A stretch of DNA of 64,000 bases, taken from Streptomyces yatensis (GTDB taxonomy: Bacteria > Actinomycetota > Actinomycetes > Streptomycetales > Streptomycetaceae). Shown one piece after another: positions 45,874 to 55,940 of the stretch. Each line of letters starts with the position of its first letter. The first letter of the stretch is position 1. Below the pieces are notes generated by a model. That model saw nothing but the letters and a program-made list of their open reading frames with translations, was not told where the DNA came from and did not search any database. The translations under genes and the position numbers were made by a program. Where the stretch lies: positions 4,588,001 to 4,652,000 of the forward strand of contig NZ_CP072941.1 in the NCBI RefSeq assembly GCF_018069625.1. The letters are read 5' to 3'.

Positions 45874-47606
45874 GCGGTGCCTCCTGGCTGGTCGTCGGGG
45901 TTGGTCTCGGGGGCGGGGCCCGGTTTCTCGCCGCCGCGTTCGTCCCCGTCTCCCTCGGCCTCCGGTGCCTCCGGCTCAGGCGGGGACGCGGCGTCCTCGT
46001 CCCGGGCGGGGCGCGGACGATGCCAGGGGGCATCGGACGAGCGGGTCCGCGACGCGGGGCGGCGCGAGTGCGCCGGGGACACGGATGCGGGCGACTCGGG
46101 CTCGGCGGCGCCTCCGGCCGCGGGGGCGTCATCGGCCGCGGGGGCTTCGGGCGCCGCGCCTTCGGGCGCCGGTGGCTCGGCGGGGGCCGACGGCTCATCG
46201 GCCGCCACCCGCCGACTGGCGGCGGCGTCCGGCTCCGAGGCTTCCGCCGTCGGCTCCGCGCCCGCAGGGCGCTGGCCCGCGGACCCCTCACCGGCGGTAC
46301 GGGAGCGCCGCGTCGGGCGTTCGGCCGCCGGGGCGGGAGTCTCCGCACCCGCCGGGCGCTCCGCTGCCGGGGGCTGGGCCTCCTCCGCCGGCTCCGCGCC
46401 TGCCGGGCGTTCGGCCGCTGGGGGCTGAGCGCCCGCCGCCGCTTCCGCACCGCCCGGACGCTGGCTCGCGGAGCCCTCGCTCACGCTGCGCGAGAGCCGC
46501 GCCGGGCGTTCGGCCGCCGAGGCGGGAGTCTCCCCCGCCGCCTCCGCGCCTGCCGGGCGCTCGGCCGCCGAGGGCTGGGTGTCCGCTGTCGGCTCCACAC
46601 CGCCCGGGCGCTGGCTTGCCGAGCCCTCGCTCACGCTGCGCGAACGCCGCGCCGGACGCTCGGCCGCCGGAGTCGGGGCGTCCGCCGTTGGCTCCGCGCC
46701 GGGCGGGCGCTGGCTCGCGGAGCCGGCCGTTGCGGTGCGGGTGCGGCGGGCGGGGCGGTCGCCCGCGGCGGCGCCTGCCGCGCGGGCGCCCCGGGCCGGG
46801 CGGGCCGGGGCCGGGGGCAGCTGGCCCTTGAGGGGGCCCCACTCGTTGGGGTCGGGGACGCCCGGCGGCAGCATCTGCCGGCGCTTGGGGCCGTGGCCGG
46901 TGCCCGACTCCCCCGGCTCCTTCGCGCCCGGCCACGCCTTGACGACCCGGGCCGCCAGCACGAAGTCCTTGCGCAGCGGATGCCCCTCGAAGCCGTCGGG
47001 GAGCAGCAGCGGTGCGAGACCGGGGTGGCCGGTGAAGCCGATGCCGAACATCTCGTGGGTCTCGCGCTCATGCCAGGCCGCCCCGGCGTAGACGCCGGTC
47101 GCGGTCGGCAGTGCGGCCGCGTCGTGCGGCACGGTGGTGCGCACCAGCAGACCGCGCACACCGCGCCCGGGCGCGCCAGCGCCGGCGCTCCCGCCCCCGC
47201 CGAGGGCGACGACATACGCGGCCGCCCGGAAGCCGGTGCCCGGCTCGTCGACCGCGCTCAGCCAGTCGAAGTAGCTGCAGCCGAGGGTGTCGCGGGCCGT
47301 CTCCAGCGACGCGATCCAGGAGTCGGCGGGGACGTCGACGGTGAGCAGGCCGTACGACTCCTCCGCCGTGGCGCCCTCGCCGAACAGCTCGGTGGCGGAA
47401 CGCGGCAGCCAGCCCACGGGCGGCACGGCCACCGCAGCGGGCTCCGCCACCGCGGGCTCCGCCACCTCCGTGGGCTCGACCTCTACGGCCTCCGCCGCCC
47501 CGGCGGCCTCCGCCGCCCCGGCGGCCTCCGCCGCACCGGTCCGCTCCGGCGTCTCGTTCGGCTCCGGCGTCTCGCTCTGCTCCGGCGTCTCGTTCGGCTC
47601 GGTCAT
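45870..47606 (-). CDS. nuoC: NADH-quinone oxidoreductase subunit C with long repetitive Pro/Ala/Glu tail
   Basis: The product is 578 aa; NuoC is normally 180-250 aa. Residues 1-60 are low complexity ([21 protein letters not shown] repeats). The NuoC domain occupies about 65-250 and includes [17 protein letters not shown] and [16 protein letters not shown]. After [12 protein letters not shown] near 273 comes about 300 residues of Pro/Ala/Glu/Arg repeats. Units of [15 protein letters not shown] type recur four times with drift, joined by AAERPAGAE spacers. There is no NuoD domain. The ATG overlaps the nuoB stop by 4 bp and the end overlaps nuoH by 4 bp, so the tail is part of the coupled frame. 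Confidence 0.93.
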   Translation of the reverse strand: MTEPNETPEQSETPEPNETPERTGAAEAAGAAEAAGAAEAVEVEPTEVAEPAVAEPAAVAVPPVGWLPRSATELFGEGATAEESYGLLTVDVPADSWIASLETARDTLGCSYFDWLSAVDEPGTGFRAAAYVVALGGGGSAGAGAPGRGVRGLLVRTTVPHDAAALPTATGVYAGAAWHERETHEMFGIGFTGHPGLAPLLLPDGFEGHPLRKDFVLAARVVKAWPGAKEPGESGTGHGPKRRQMLPPGVPDPNEWGPLKGQLPPAPARPARGARAAGAAAGDRPARRTRTATAGSASQRPPGAEPTADAPTPAAERPARRSRSVSEGSASQRPGGVEPTADTQPSAAERPAGAEAAGETPASAAERPARLSRSVSEGSASQRPGGAEAAAGAQPPAAERPAGAEPAEEAQPPAAERPAGAETPAPAAERPTRRSRTAGEGSAGQRPAGAEPTAEASEPDAAASRRVAADEPSAPAEPPAPEGAAPEAPAADDAPAAGGAAEPESPASVSPAHSRRPASRTRSSDAPWHRPRPARDEDAASPPEPEAPEAEGDGDERGGEKPGPAPETNPDDQPGGTA

Positions 47607-48271
47607 GTCGTGTCTTCCCGCCCCGGAGGCGTGACCAGCCCGCTGCGCAGCGCGGCCGCGGACGGGCGGCCCGCCGCCGCTTCGGCGCCGCCGGACCCGG
47701 AATTCCCGTAGCGCTCGCCCAGCGACTCGCGCGCGATCTTCTCCTGGAGCTTGAGGATGCCCTGCAGCAGCGCCTCGGGCCGGGGCGGGCAGCCGGGGAC
47801 GTAGACGTCGACGGGGATGATCTGGTCGACGCCCTTCGTCACGGCGTACGAGTCCCAGTAGGGGCCGCCGCAGTTCGAGCAGGCCCCGAAGGAGATCACG
47901 TACTTCGGCTCCGGCATCTGCTCGTACAGCCGCTTGACCGCGGGCGCCATCTTGTCCGTGACCGTGCCGGAGACGACCATCAGGTCGGCCTGGCGCGGCC
48001 CCGGCGCGAAGGGGATCACGCCGAGCCGGATGAAGTCGTGGCGGGCCATCGACGCGGCGATGAATTCGATCGCGCAGCAGGCGAGGCCGAAGTTGAAGAC
48101 CCACAGGCTGTAGCGGCGGCCCCAGTTCAGGACGACCTTCATCGGCTCGGGAGCCAGCCGGGCCAGCGTGCCGAGACGGCGCGGCTCCGGCAGGTCCACC
48201 GGAGCGGAGGCGGGGACCGGCGCGGCGACCGGTGTCGTCGGTGTCGGTGTCGGCGTGGGGTTCGGTGTCAC
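47603..48271 (-). CDS. nuoB: NADH-quinone oxidoreductase subunit B
   Basis: The product is 222 aa from GTG 48271, which has GGAG 5 nt upstream and overlaps the nuoA stop by 4 bp (GTGA), matching the rest of the operon; GTG 48277 is possible. The terminal [4Fe-4S] cluster N2 ligands are all present: [19 protein letters not shown] and PGCPPRP. A Thr/Pro repeat ([13 protein letters not shown]) precedes the domain, and an Ala/Gly tail follows. NuoB donates to quinone with NuoD, which is not encoded here. Confidence 0.95.
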   Translation of the reverse strand: MTPNPTPTPTPTTPVAAPVPASAPVDLPEPRRLGTLARLAPEPMKVVLNWGRRYSLWVFNFGLACCAIEFIAASMARHDFIRLGVIPFAPGPRQADLMVVSGTVTDKMAPAVKRLYEQMPEPKYVISFGACSNCGGPYWDSYAVTKGVDQIIPVDVYVPGCPPRPEALLQGILKLQEKIARESLGERYGNSGSGGAEAAAGRPSAAALRSGLVTPPGREDTT

Positions 48272-48690
48272 GTCCACTCCAGGACGCCCTTCTTCCATGC
48301 GTACAGCAGACCTACGGCGAGGAACCCGAGGAAGATGAACATCTCCACCAGCGTGGCGGCCCCGAAGCCGGGTGCCGCGAAGACCGTCGCCCACGGGAAC
48401 AAGAAGATCGAGTCCACCGCGAAAATCACATACAGAAAAGCGTAGACGTAGTAACGGACCTGGGTGTGGGCCCAGCCCTCGCCCACCGGGTCCACTCCGC
48501 ACTCGTAGGTCAGCAGCTTCTCCGGTGTCGGCACCACGGGCCGCAGCAGCCGCCCGGCCCCGAAGGCCACGGCGACGAAGATCACGCCGATCGCCGCCAG
48601 CAGTCCGACCACCGTATAGCCGTGGAAGTAGCCGTCCGCGAGCTGGACGCCGGCGCCAGTCGTGGTGTGTACGGTCGTCGCCTCCGGCAC
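48268..48690 (-). CDS. nuoA: NADH-quinone oxidoreductase subunit A
   Basis: The product is 140 aa with three membrane helices. The loop [20 protein letters not shown] contains the conserved Cys of the quinone-site loop, and [20 protein letters not shown] is TM2. GTG at 48690 has AGGGG 7 nt upstream. It is the first gene of the operon nuoABCHIJKLMN and is divergent from the sensor kinase gene at 48871. Confidence 0.96.
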   Translation of the reverse strand: MPEATTVHTTTGAGVQLADGYFHGYTVVGLLAAIGVIFVAVAFGAGRLLRPVVPTPEKLLTYECGVDPVGEGWAHTQVRYYVYAFLYVIFAVDSIFLFPWATVFAAPGFGAATLVEMFIFLGFLAVGLLYAWKKGVLEWT

Positions 48691-48771
48691 GTCCGCCCCT
48701 CGCTCCCTGGTCTCGTGGTCCCTGCCCGCTCCTCGTCGACCTCGCGTGTTCGACGATCCGTACGGACGGGA

Positions 48772-48777
48772 AGTCTA
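48772..48777 (-). promoter_or_regulatory. Candidate nuoA -10 hexamer
   Basis: TAGACT on the minus strand is a good Streptomyces -10, but no recognisable -35 lies 16-19 bp upstream. This fits a promoter that depends on an activator. Confidence 0.4.
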
Positions 48778-48817
48778 GGCCCTGCCGCCGCCCGCCCGGG
48801 CGGCCCGTCCGCCATGC

Positions 48818-48832
48818 GGTAGGGCTAGCCCC
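48818..48832. promoter_or_regulatory. Palindromic motif in the nuoA/sensor kinase divergent region
   Basis: GGTAGGGCTAGCCCC contains the perfect 10-bp palindrome GGGCTAGCCC. Its centre lies about 61 bp upstream of the predicted nuoA start and about 45 bp before the kinase ATG. A near copy (14 of 15) occurs before the second kinase at 50225-50239, which suggests a site for the adjacent response regulator. Confidence 0.5.
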
Positions 48833-48870
48833 ATGGCGGTCCCCCCGCCGGGCCGGGCAGTCTTGCTGCC

Positions 48871-50103
48871 ATGACCTCCAGTTCCCCCGTCCACGGCCCC
48901 GACGGCGGCGGCCGTGGCCGCGGCGACGAGCGGCTGCCCCGGCCGCCCGCGTTCGCCTTTCCCGCGCAGACCTGGAAGGAGATCGCCTATCTCCTGGCCA
49001 ATCTGCCGGTGGGCATCGCCTGCTTCGTCCTCACCCTGATCTGGCTGGCCGTGGGCCTGGGGCTGTCCGTCACGGTGGTGGGGCTGCCGCTGCTGGCCCT
49101 GGGGCTGCGCTTCAGCCGGCTCCTCGGCCGGTTCGAGCGGAACCGCGCCAGGGCGCTGCTCTCGGTGCACATCGACGAGCCCAGCCCCCTGCCGTACCGG
49201 CCGGACAGTGGCTTCCTCAGCCGGCTGTGGACGAGTCTGCGGGACCCGGTCGGCTGGCGCGCCACGCTGTACGCCCTGATCCGGCTGCCGTGGGCGGTGG
49301 TCACCTTCGCGCTCACCCTGACCTCGCTGTTCGTCGCCTGGCCGGTGCTGCCGTGGATCGCCCGGGGGCTGACGCACGCGGATCGGGCGATGGTGCGCGG
49401 GCTGCTGTTCCCCTCCGATGAGCTGGAGCGGCGGATCGCCGAGCTGGAGTCGGACCGGGGCACGGTGGTCGACACCGCCGCCGCGGATCTGCGCCGCATC
49501 GAGCGCGATCTCCACGACGGCGCCCAGGCCCGGCTGGTCGCCCTCGCCATGGGGCTCGGCCTGGCGAAGGAGAAGCTGGAGGAGGACCCGGAAGCCGCCG
49601 CCAAGATGGTCGACGAGGCCCACGGCGAGGTGAAGCTCGCGCTGCAGGAACTGCGCGACCTCGCCCGCGGCATCCACCCCGCGATCCTCACCGACCGCGG
49701 CCTCGGCCCGGCCCTCTCCGCGCTCTCGGCCCGCTGCACCGTCCCGGTCACGGTGACGGTCGAGCTGCCCGAACGCCCGGCGCCCGCGATCGAGGGAATC
49801 GCCTACTTCACCGTCTCCGAACTGCTCCAGAACATCAGCAAGCACAGCGGCGCCCGCACCGCCGAGGTCGACCTGTGGCGTACCGAGGACCGGCTGCTGA
49901 TCCAGGTACGGGACGACGGGCACGGCGGGGCGACCACCGACGGCGGTTCGGGGCTCGCGGGGCTGACCGAGCGGCTGGGCTCGGTCGACGGGCTCTTCGC
50001 GGTGGACTCGCCGCCCGGTGGCCCGACCACCGTGACCGCCGAGCTGCCCTGGCGCCACCGGACGGGGTCGGCGGCGGGCACGGCGGTGGCGCATTCCCGG
50101 TAA
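48871..50103 (+). CDS. Sensor histidine kinase 1 (putative-sensor domain, HisKA_3, HATPase)
   Basis: The product is 410 aa. Residues 1-30 are Gly/Arg-rich. Residues about 36-180 form the four-helix membrane sensor ([20 protein letters not shown] and [20 protein letters not shown]). The dimerisation domain has His215 in [12 protein letters not shown]. The ATPase domain has [12 protein letters not shown] (N box) and VRDDGHGG plus [12 protein letters not shown]. It is the NarX-like class paired with LuxR-type regulators. Its second half is nearly identical to kinase 2, including at silent sites. It is transcribed away from nuoA. Confidence 0.93.
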   Translation: MTSSSPVHGPDGGGRGRGDERLPRPPAFAFPAQTWKEIAYLLANLPVGIACFVLTLIWLAVGLGLSVTVVGLPLLALGLRFSRLLGRFERNRARALLSVHIDEPSPLPYRPDSGFLSRLWTSLRDPVGWRATLYALIRLPWAVVTFALTLTSLFVAWPVLPWIARGLTHADRAMVRGLLFPSDELERRIAELESDRGTVVDTAAADLRRIERDLHDGAQARLVALAMGLGLAKEKLEEDPEAAAKMVDEAHGEVKLALQELRDLARGIHPAILTDRGLGPALSALSARCTVPVTVTVELPERPAPAIEGIAYFTVSELLQNISKHSGARTAEVDLWRTEDRLLIQVRDDGHGGATTDGGSGLAGLTERLGSVDGLFAVDSPPGGPTTVTAELPWRHRTGSAAGTAVAHSR

Positions 50104-50406
50104 GGCGCCCGACGCCGAGCGCAGAGCCGGCCCCCGGAGCGCAGAGCCAGGCCCCGGCATGGCGCCTGCACACCCCCGGACCGCAGAGCCGGCCCCCCGG
50201 TAACGCGCCCGCACACCCCCGAAAGGTAGGGCTAACCCCCCGGTGAAGAGGCCGATCCGCCCGATGGTCGGGCCGACCTCGCTCCGGGACTCTGGGTGTA
50301 CGCAGAGAACGCGACCCACCCTGACCCGGATCGCGTGACCCCACAGGCCCCCAGGCCCCAGGCCCCAGGCCCGAGACCCCCACGCCCCCGGAGGACGGAC
50401 GAGACG
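50104..50406. other. Spacer between the two sensor kinase genes (303 bp)
   Basis: The left half (50104-50222) holds imperfect repeats of two kinds in alternation: CGCAGAGCCGGCCCC-type units (three) and GCGCCxGCACACCCCCG-type units (two). The right half has a copy of the motif GGTAGGGCTAACCCC (50225-50239) and the leader of kinase 2 with GGAGG at about 50391. Confidence 0.6.
50225..50239. promoter_or_regulatory. Second copy of the kinase-operon motif
   Basis: GGTAGGGCTAACCCC matches 48818-48832 at 14 of 15 positions. It lies 168 bp before the ATG of kinase 2. Confidence 0.5.
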
Positions 50407-51750
50407 ATGGCCACCGCATATCGACCCTATGAGCCGGGGACCGAGCCCCGTGGCCATCTGGTGCCCGCGGCGCTGAAGGCGCCGTTCCAGGCCCGGGTCT
50501 GGCGTGAGTTCCTCTATCTCGTGATCAGCCTGCCGATGTCCATCCTCACCTTCGTCTACACGATCACGATGCTCGCGCTCGGCGCCGGGCTGCTGATCAC
50601 CTTCCTCGGCGTCCCGGTGCTCGGCGCCGCCCTCGCGGGCTGCCGGGCGCTCGGCGTCGTCGAGCGGGCCCGCGCCCGTGCGCTGCTGCGGCTGGACGTG
50701 GCCGAGCCCGAGCCCGTCCTCGGCGGGAGGGGCGGCCGCGGGGGCAGGCGCGGGCCGGTCGCCTGGGTGGGCGCGCTGCTCAGGAGCGGCACCTCCTGGC
50801 GTCATGTGATCTACGCGCTGATCCATCTGCCGTGGGCGCTCTTCTCCTTCACCTTCGCGATCGCCTTCACCTGCTACGGCTGGGGCTTCGCGACCTATCC
50901 GCTGTGGCGCTGGGTCTTCCCCCGGTATGTGGACGAGCCGGGCCTGCAGATCTTCGGGGACGACCACGGGCGCGCGTTCTATCTGGACACCCCGTTCGAG
51001 ATCGCCGCGACCTGTGCCGTGGGGGTGCTGGTCCTGCTGCTGAGCCCGTGGGTGATGCGGGCGCTGACCTCGGTCGACCGGATCATGGTGGCCGGGCTGC
51101 TCGGTCCGTCCCGGCTGGCGAGCCGGGTCTGGGAGCTGGAGTCCGACCGGGGCACGGTGGTCGACACCGCCGCCGCGGATCTGCGCCGCATCGAGCGGGA
51201 CCTCCACGACGGCGCGCAGGCCCGGCTGGTCGCCCTCGCCATGGATCTGGGCCTGGCGAAGGAGAAGCTGGACGAGGATCCGGAAGCCGCCGCCAAGATG
51301 GTCGACGAGGCCCACGGCGAGGTGAAGCTCGCGCTCCAGGAGCTGCGCGACCTCGCCCGCGGCATCCACCCCGCGATCCTCACCGACCGCGGCCTCGGCC
51401 CCGCCCTGTCCGCGCTCTCGGCCCGCTGCACCGTCCCCGTCACGGTGACCGTCGACCTTCCGCAGCGGCCCGCGCCCGCGATCGAGGGAATCGCCTACTT
51501 CACCGTCTCCGAACTGCTCCAGAACATCAGCAAGCACAGCGGCGCCCGCACCGCCGAGGTCGACGTCTGGCGCACGGAGGACCGGGTGCTCCTGCAGATC
51601 ACGGACGACGGGCGGGGCGGGGCCGGCACCTCCGCCGGTTCGGGTCTGGCCGGGCTGGCCGAGCGGATCGACGCGGTGGACGGCGTCCTCGTCGTCAACT
51701 CCCCGCCGGGCGGCCCGACCACCGTGACCGCCGAGCTCCCCTGGCGCTGA
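50407..51750 (+). CDS. Sensor histidine kinase 2 (paralogue of kinase 1)
   Basis: The product is 447 aa. The membrane sensor differs clearly from kinase 1 (EFLYLVISLPMSILTFVYTI; a Gly/Arg loop GGRGGRGGRRGPVAW; LFSFTFAIAFTCYGWGF) and has an insert near residues 155-200 with YPLWRWVFPRYVDEPG. From about residue 240 the HisKA_3 (His267 in [12 protein letters not shown]) and ATPase domains are almost the same as kinase 1 in DNA and protein. ATG 50407 is chosen because the upstream part is Pro-rich and poorly supported. It precedes a single response regulator gene. Confidence 0.92.
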   Translation: MATAYRPYEPGTEPRGHLVPAALKAPFQARVWREFLYLVISLPMSILTFVYTITMLALGAGLLITFLGVPVLGAALAGCRALGVVERARARALLRLDVAEPEPVLGGRGGRGGRRGPVAWVGALLRSGTSWRHVIYALIHLPWALFSFTFAIAFTCYGWGFATYPLWRWVFPRYVDEPGLQIFGDDHGRAFYLDTPFEIAATCAVGVLVLLLSPWVMRALTSVDRIMVAGLLGPSRLASRVWELESDRGTVVDTAAADLRRIERDLHDGAQARLVALAMDLGLAKEKLDEDPEAAAKMVDEAHGEVKLALQELRDLARGIHPAILTDRGLGPALSALSARCTVPVTVTVDLPQRPAPAIEGIAYFTVSELLQNISKHSGARTAEVDVWRTEDRVLLQITDDGRGGAGTSAGSGLAGLAERIDAVDGVLVVNSPPGGPTTVTAELPWR

Positions 51751-51837
51751 GGGCGCACGACTCCACCAGTCGTACACGTCCGGTTCTGCGCGACGCGGGC
51801 GGCCCAACCCTGGGATGCTGGTCCCCACGGAACAAGC

Positions 51838-51869
51838 GAAACGGGGGCCGAGTGAAACGGGGGCCGAGC
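51838..51869 (+). repeat. 16-bp tandem duplication at the response-regulator start
   Basis: GAAACGGGGGCCGAG occurs at 51838-51852 and 51854-51868 with period 16. It duplicates the G-rich ribosome site and creates two possible GTG starts (51852 and 51873). Confidence 0.7.
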
Positions 51870-51872
51870 ATC

Positions 51873-52544
51873 GTGCCGGACAGAGTACGGGTGGTCATCG
51901 CCGAGGATTCGGTGCTGCTCCGGGAGGGGCTGACCCGGCTGCTGACCGACCGGGGCCATGAGGTGGTCGCGGGCGTCGGGGACGCGGAAGCGCTGATCAA
52001 ATCGGTGCGGGAGCTGGCCGACGAGGGCGTGCCGCCGGATGTGGTGGTGGCCGACGTACGGATGCCGCCCACGCACACCGACGAGGGGGTGCGGGCGGCC
52101 ATCCGGCTCCGCCGTGACCATCCGGGCCTGGGGGTGCTGGTCCTGTCGCAGTACGTGGAGGAGCAGTACGCCACCGAGCTGCTGGCCGGGAACAGCCGGG
52201 GCATCGGCTATCTGCTCAAGGACCGGGTGGCCGAGGTGCGCGAGTTCGTGGACGCGGTGGTGCGGGTCGCCGAGGGCGGTACGGCGCTCGACCCGGAGGT
52301 GGTCGCCCAGCTGCTGGGCCGCAGCCGCAAGCAGGATGTGCTGGCCGGGCTCACCCCGAGGGAGCGGGAGGTCCTGGGGCTGATGGCCGAGGGGCGGACC
52401 AATTCGGCGATCGCCCGGCAGCTCGTGGTGAGCGATGGCGCGGTCGAGAAGCACGTCAGCAACATCTTCCTGAAGCTGGGCCTGTCGCCGAGTGACGGGG
52501 ATCACCGTCGGGTGCTCGCCGTCCTCACCTATCTCAATTCCTGA
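51873..52544 (+). CDS. LuxR-family response regulator
   Basis: The product is 223 aa from GTG 51873; GTG 51852 would add seven residues and is equally readable. The receiver domain starts DRVRVVIAEDSVLLREGL with the acidic pair Glu/Asp, the phospho-acceptor Asp in DVVVADVRMPP, and Lys in GIGYLLKDRV. The C-terminal LuxR helix-turn-helix is LTPREREVLGLMAEGRTNSA then IARQLVVSDGAVEKHVSNIF. It lies about 120 bp after kinase 2 and is the only regulator for two kinases. Confidence 0.92.
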   Translation: MPDRVRVVIAEDSVLLREGLTRLLTDRGHEVVAGVGDAEALIKSVRELADEGVPPDVVVADVRMPPTHTDEGVRAAIRLRRDHPGLGVLVLSQYVEEQYATELLAGNSRGIGYLLKDRVAEVREFVDAVVRVAEGGTALDPEVVAQLLGRSRKQDVLAGLTPREREVLGLMAEGRTNSAIARQLVVSDGAVEKHVSNIFLKLGLSPSDGDHRRVLAVLTYLNS

Positions 52545-52779
52545 AAGCAGACTTCCGCGGGCCAAAGCGGGGCCAAAGGCTGAACGGCGGATCATCGGAA
52601 ACGGCAGTACGGGGGATAGGACACGCTATGCCAAACCGTGACATATATGGTTCTTCTTTGGGCGTCCACCATGTGATCCGGCCAAGGAAGGCCACCCTTA
52701 CCGACGTACGATGGTCATGGGACAACAACCGGTCGGCACCGACTGTCCAGGAGCGCCGCCTCAAGGGAGGTCCGAAGCA

Positions 52780-54724
52780 GTGACCAGCCAGGTCAGTAGC
52801 CCGGCCGAGCAGGCCGAACCAGCCGATCAGCAGGGCGGGCAGACGCCCGCCGGGGGGCAGCGAACAGCGGAGGGCGGTAAAGAGGTCCGCCGTCTGGACC
52901 GGGTGATCATCCGGTTCGCGGGTGACTCGGGTGACGGTATGCAGCTCACGGGTGACCGGTTCACCTCGGAGACGGCGTCATTCGGAAACGACCTGTCGAC
53001 CCTGCCGAACTTCCCGGCGGAGATCCGTGCCCCCGCAGGCACCCTGCCCGGAGTGTCGAGCTTCCAGCTCCACTTCGCCGATCACGACATCCTCACCCCG
53101 GGTGACGCGCCGAACGTGCTGGTGGCGATGAACCCGGCCGCGCTGAAGGCCAACCTCCCCGATGTGCCGCGCGGGGCGGAAATCATCGTCAACACCGACG
53201 AGTTCACCAAGCGGCCCATGGCCAAGGTCGGCTATGACCAAAGCCCCCTGGAGGACGGCTCGCTGGACGGCTATCACGTCCACCCGGTGCCGCTCACCAC
53301 GCTCACCATCGAGGCGCTGAAGGAATTCGGCCTGTCCCGCAAGGAGGCCGAGCGCAGCAAGAACATGTTCGCGCTCGGGCTGCTGTCGTGGATGTACCAC
53401 CGGCCGACCGAGGGCACCGAGAAGTTCCTGCGGCAGAAGTTCGCGAAGAAGCCGCAGATCGCCGAGGCGAACGTGGCGGCCTTCCGGGCGGGCTGGAACT
53501 TCGGCGAGACCACCGAGGACTTCGCGGTCTCCTACGAGGTCGCCCCGGCCACCAGGGCCTTCCCCACCGGCACCTACCGGAACATCTCCGGAAACCTGGC
53601 GCTGTCGTACGGGCTGATCGCGGCCTCCCGCCAGGCGGATCTGCCGCTGTTCCTGGGGTCGTATCCGATCACCCCGGCCTCGGACATCCTGCATGAGCTG
53701 TCCAAGCACAAGAACTTCGGTGTGCGCAGCTTCCAGGCCGAGGACGAGATCGCCGGGATCGGCGCCGCGCTGGGCGCGGCCTTCGGCGGCTCCCTCGCCG
53801 TGACCACCACCTCCGGCCCGGGCGTGGCGCTCAAGTCGGAGACCATCGGGCTCGCGGTCTCGCTGGAGCTGCCGCTGCTGGTCATCGACATCCAGCGCGG
53901 CGGCCCCTCCACCGGGCTGCCCACCAAGACCGAGCAGGCCGATCTGCTGCAGGCCATGTACGGGCGCAACGGCGAGGCCCCGGTGCCGATCGTGGCCCCG
54001 AAGACCCCGGCCGACTGCTTCGACGCCGCGCTCGACGCCGCCCGGATCGCCCTGACCTACCGCACCCCGGTCTTCCTGCTGTCGGACGGCTATCTGGCCA
54101 ACGGCTCGGAGCCCTGGCGGGTGCCGGACGTCGACGAGCTGCCCGATCTCCGCGTCCAGTTCGCGACCGGGACCAACCATGTGCTGGCCGACGGCACCGA
54201 GGTCTTCTGGCCGTACAAGCGCGACCCAAAGACCCTGGCCCGCCCCTGGGCCGTGCCGGGAACGCCCGGTCTGGAGCACCGGATCGGCGGCATCGAGAAG
54301 CAGGACGGCTCGGGGAACATCTCCTACGACCCGGCCAACCACGAGCACATGGTCCGCATCCGCCAGGCCAAGGTGGACGGCATCACCGTGCCGGACATCG
54401 AGGTGGACGACCCGACCGGCGACGCCCGCACCCTGGTCCTGGGGTGGGGGTCGACGTACGGCCCGATCACCGCCGCGGTGCGCCGCGTCCGCGCCGCGGG
54501 CGACCGCATCGCCCAGGCCCATCTGCGCCATCTCAACCCCTTCCCGGCCAACCTCGGCAAGGTGCTGGAGGGTTACGAGAAGGTGGTGGTGCCGGAGATG
54601 AACCTGGGTCAGCTGGCGACGCTGCTGCGCGCCCGCTATCTGGTCGACACCCGCTCCTTCACCCAGGTCCGCGGGCTGCCCTTCAAGGCCGAACAGCTCG
54701 CCACCGCCCTCAAGGAGGCCATCG

Positions 54725-54732
<8 letters not shown>
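52780..54732 (+). CDS. korA: 2-oxoacid:ferredoxin oxidoreductase subunit alpha (KorA)
   Basis: The product is 650 aa from GTG 52780 with GGGAGG 8 nt upstream; an ATG at 52711 is in frame without such a site. The gamma domain is fused at the N-terminus (RFAGDSGDGMQLTGDRFTSE near residues 44-63), then the alpha domain with YPITPASDILHELSK, FQAEDEIAGIGAALGAAFGG and TSGPGVALKSET. With KorB it oxidises 2-oxoglutarate (or pyruvate) with CoA and reduces ferredoxin. It resembles the mycobacterial KorAB pair in layout. No leader feature stands out in 52545-52779. Confidence 0.94.
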
Positions 54733-55807
<1,075 letters not shown>

Positions 55808-55880
55808 CCCCCGGCGGGCCCCGCTCCGCCGACGGGCACCTTCGTACCGGCGGCGGGCACATTCGTACATACGGGCACAG

Positions 55881-55928
55881 GCGGGTGCCCGGCCGGAGCG
55901 TCTGACCACGCCCCGGCCGGGCACCCGC
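55881..55928 (+). terminator. Perfect 16-bp hairpin between korB and the permease gene
   Basis: GCGGGTGCCCGGCCGG (55881-55896) pairs fully with 55913-55928, with a 16-nt loop. It probably terminates korAB, but its 3' arm ends only 12 nt before the permease ATG, so it could also lie in the permease leader. There is no T-run. Confidence 0.7.
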
Positions 55929-55940
55929 TCTGCTATCCGC

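Noticed and set aside
46290..46720. CRISPR-like array
   Set aside because: The repeats are in-frame coding units of the NuoC tail with unequal spacing and diverging sequence, with no cas genes.
48775..51828. 1017-codon minus-strand frame across both kinases
   Set aside because: It is antisense to the two kinase genes. Its internal repeat simply mirrors the kinase duplication.
55808..55940. c-di-AMP (ydaO-type) riboswitch before the KimA-like permease
   Set aside because: The spacer is only 133 bp and is dominated by one simple hairpin; no multi-helix conserved core could be seen.
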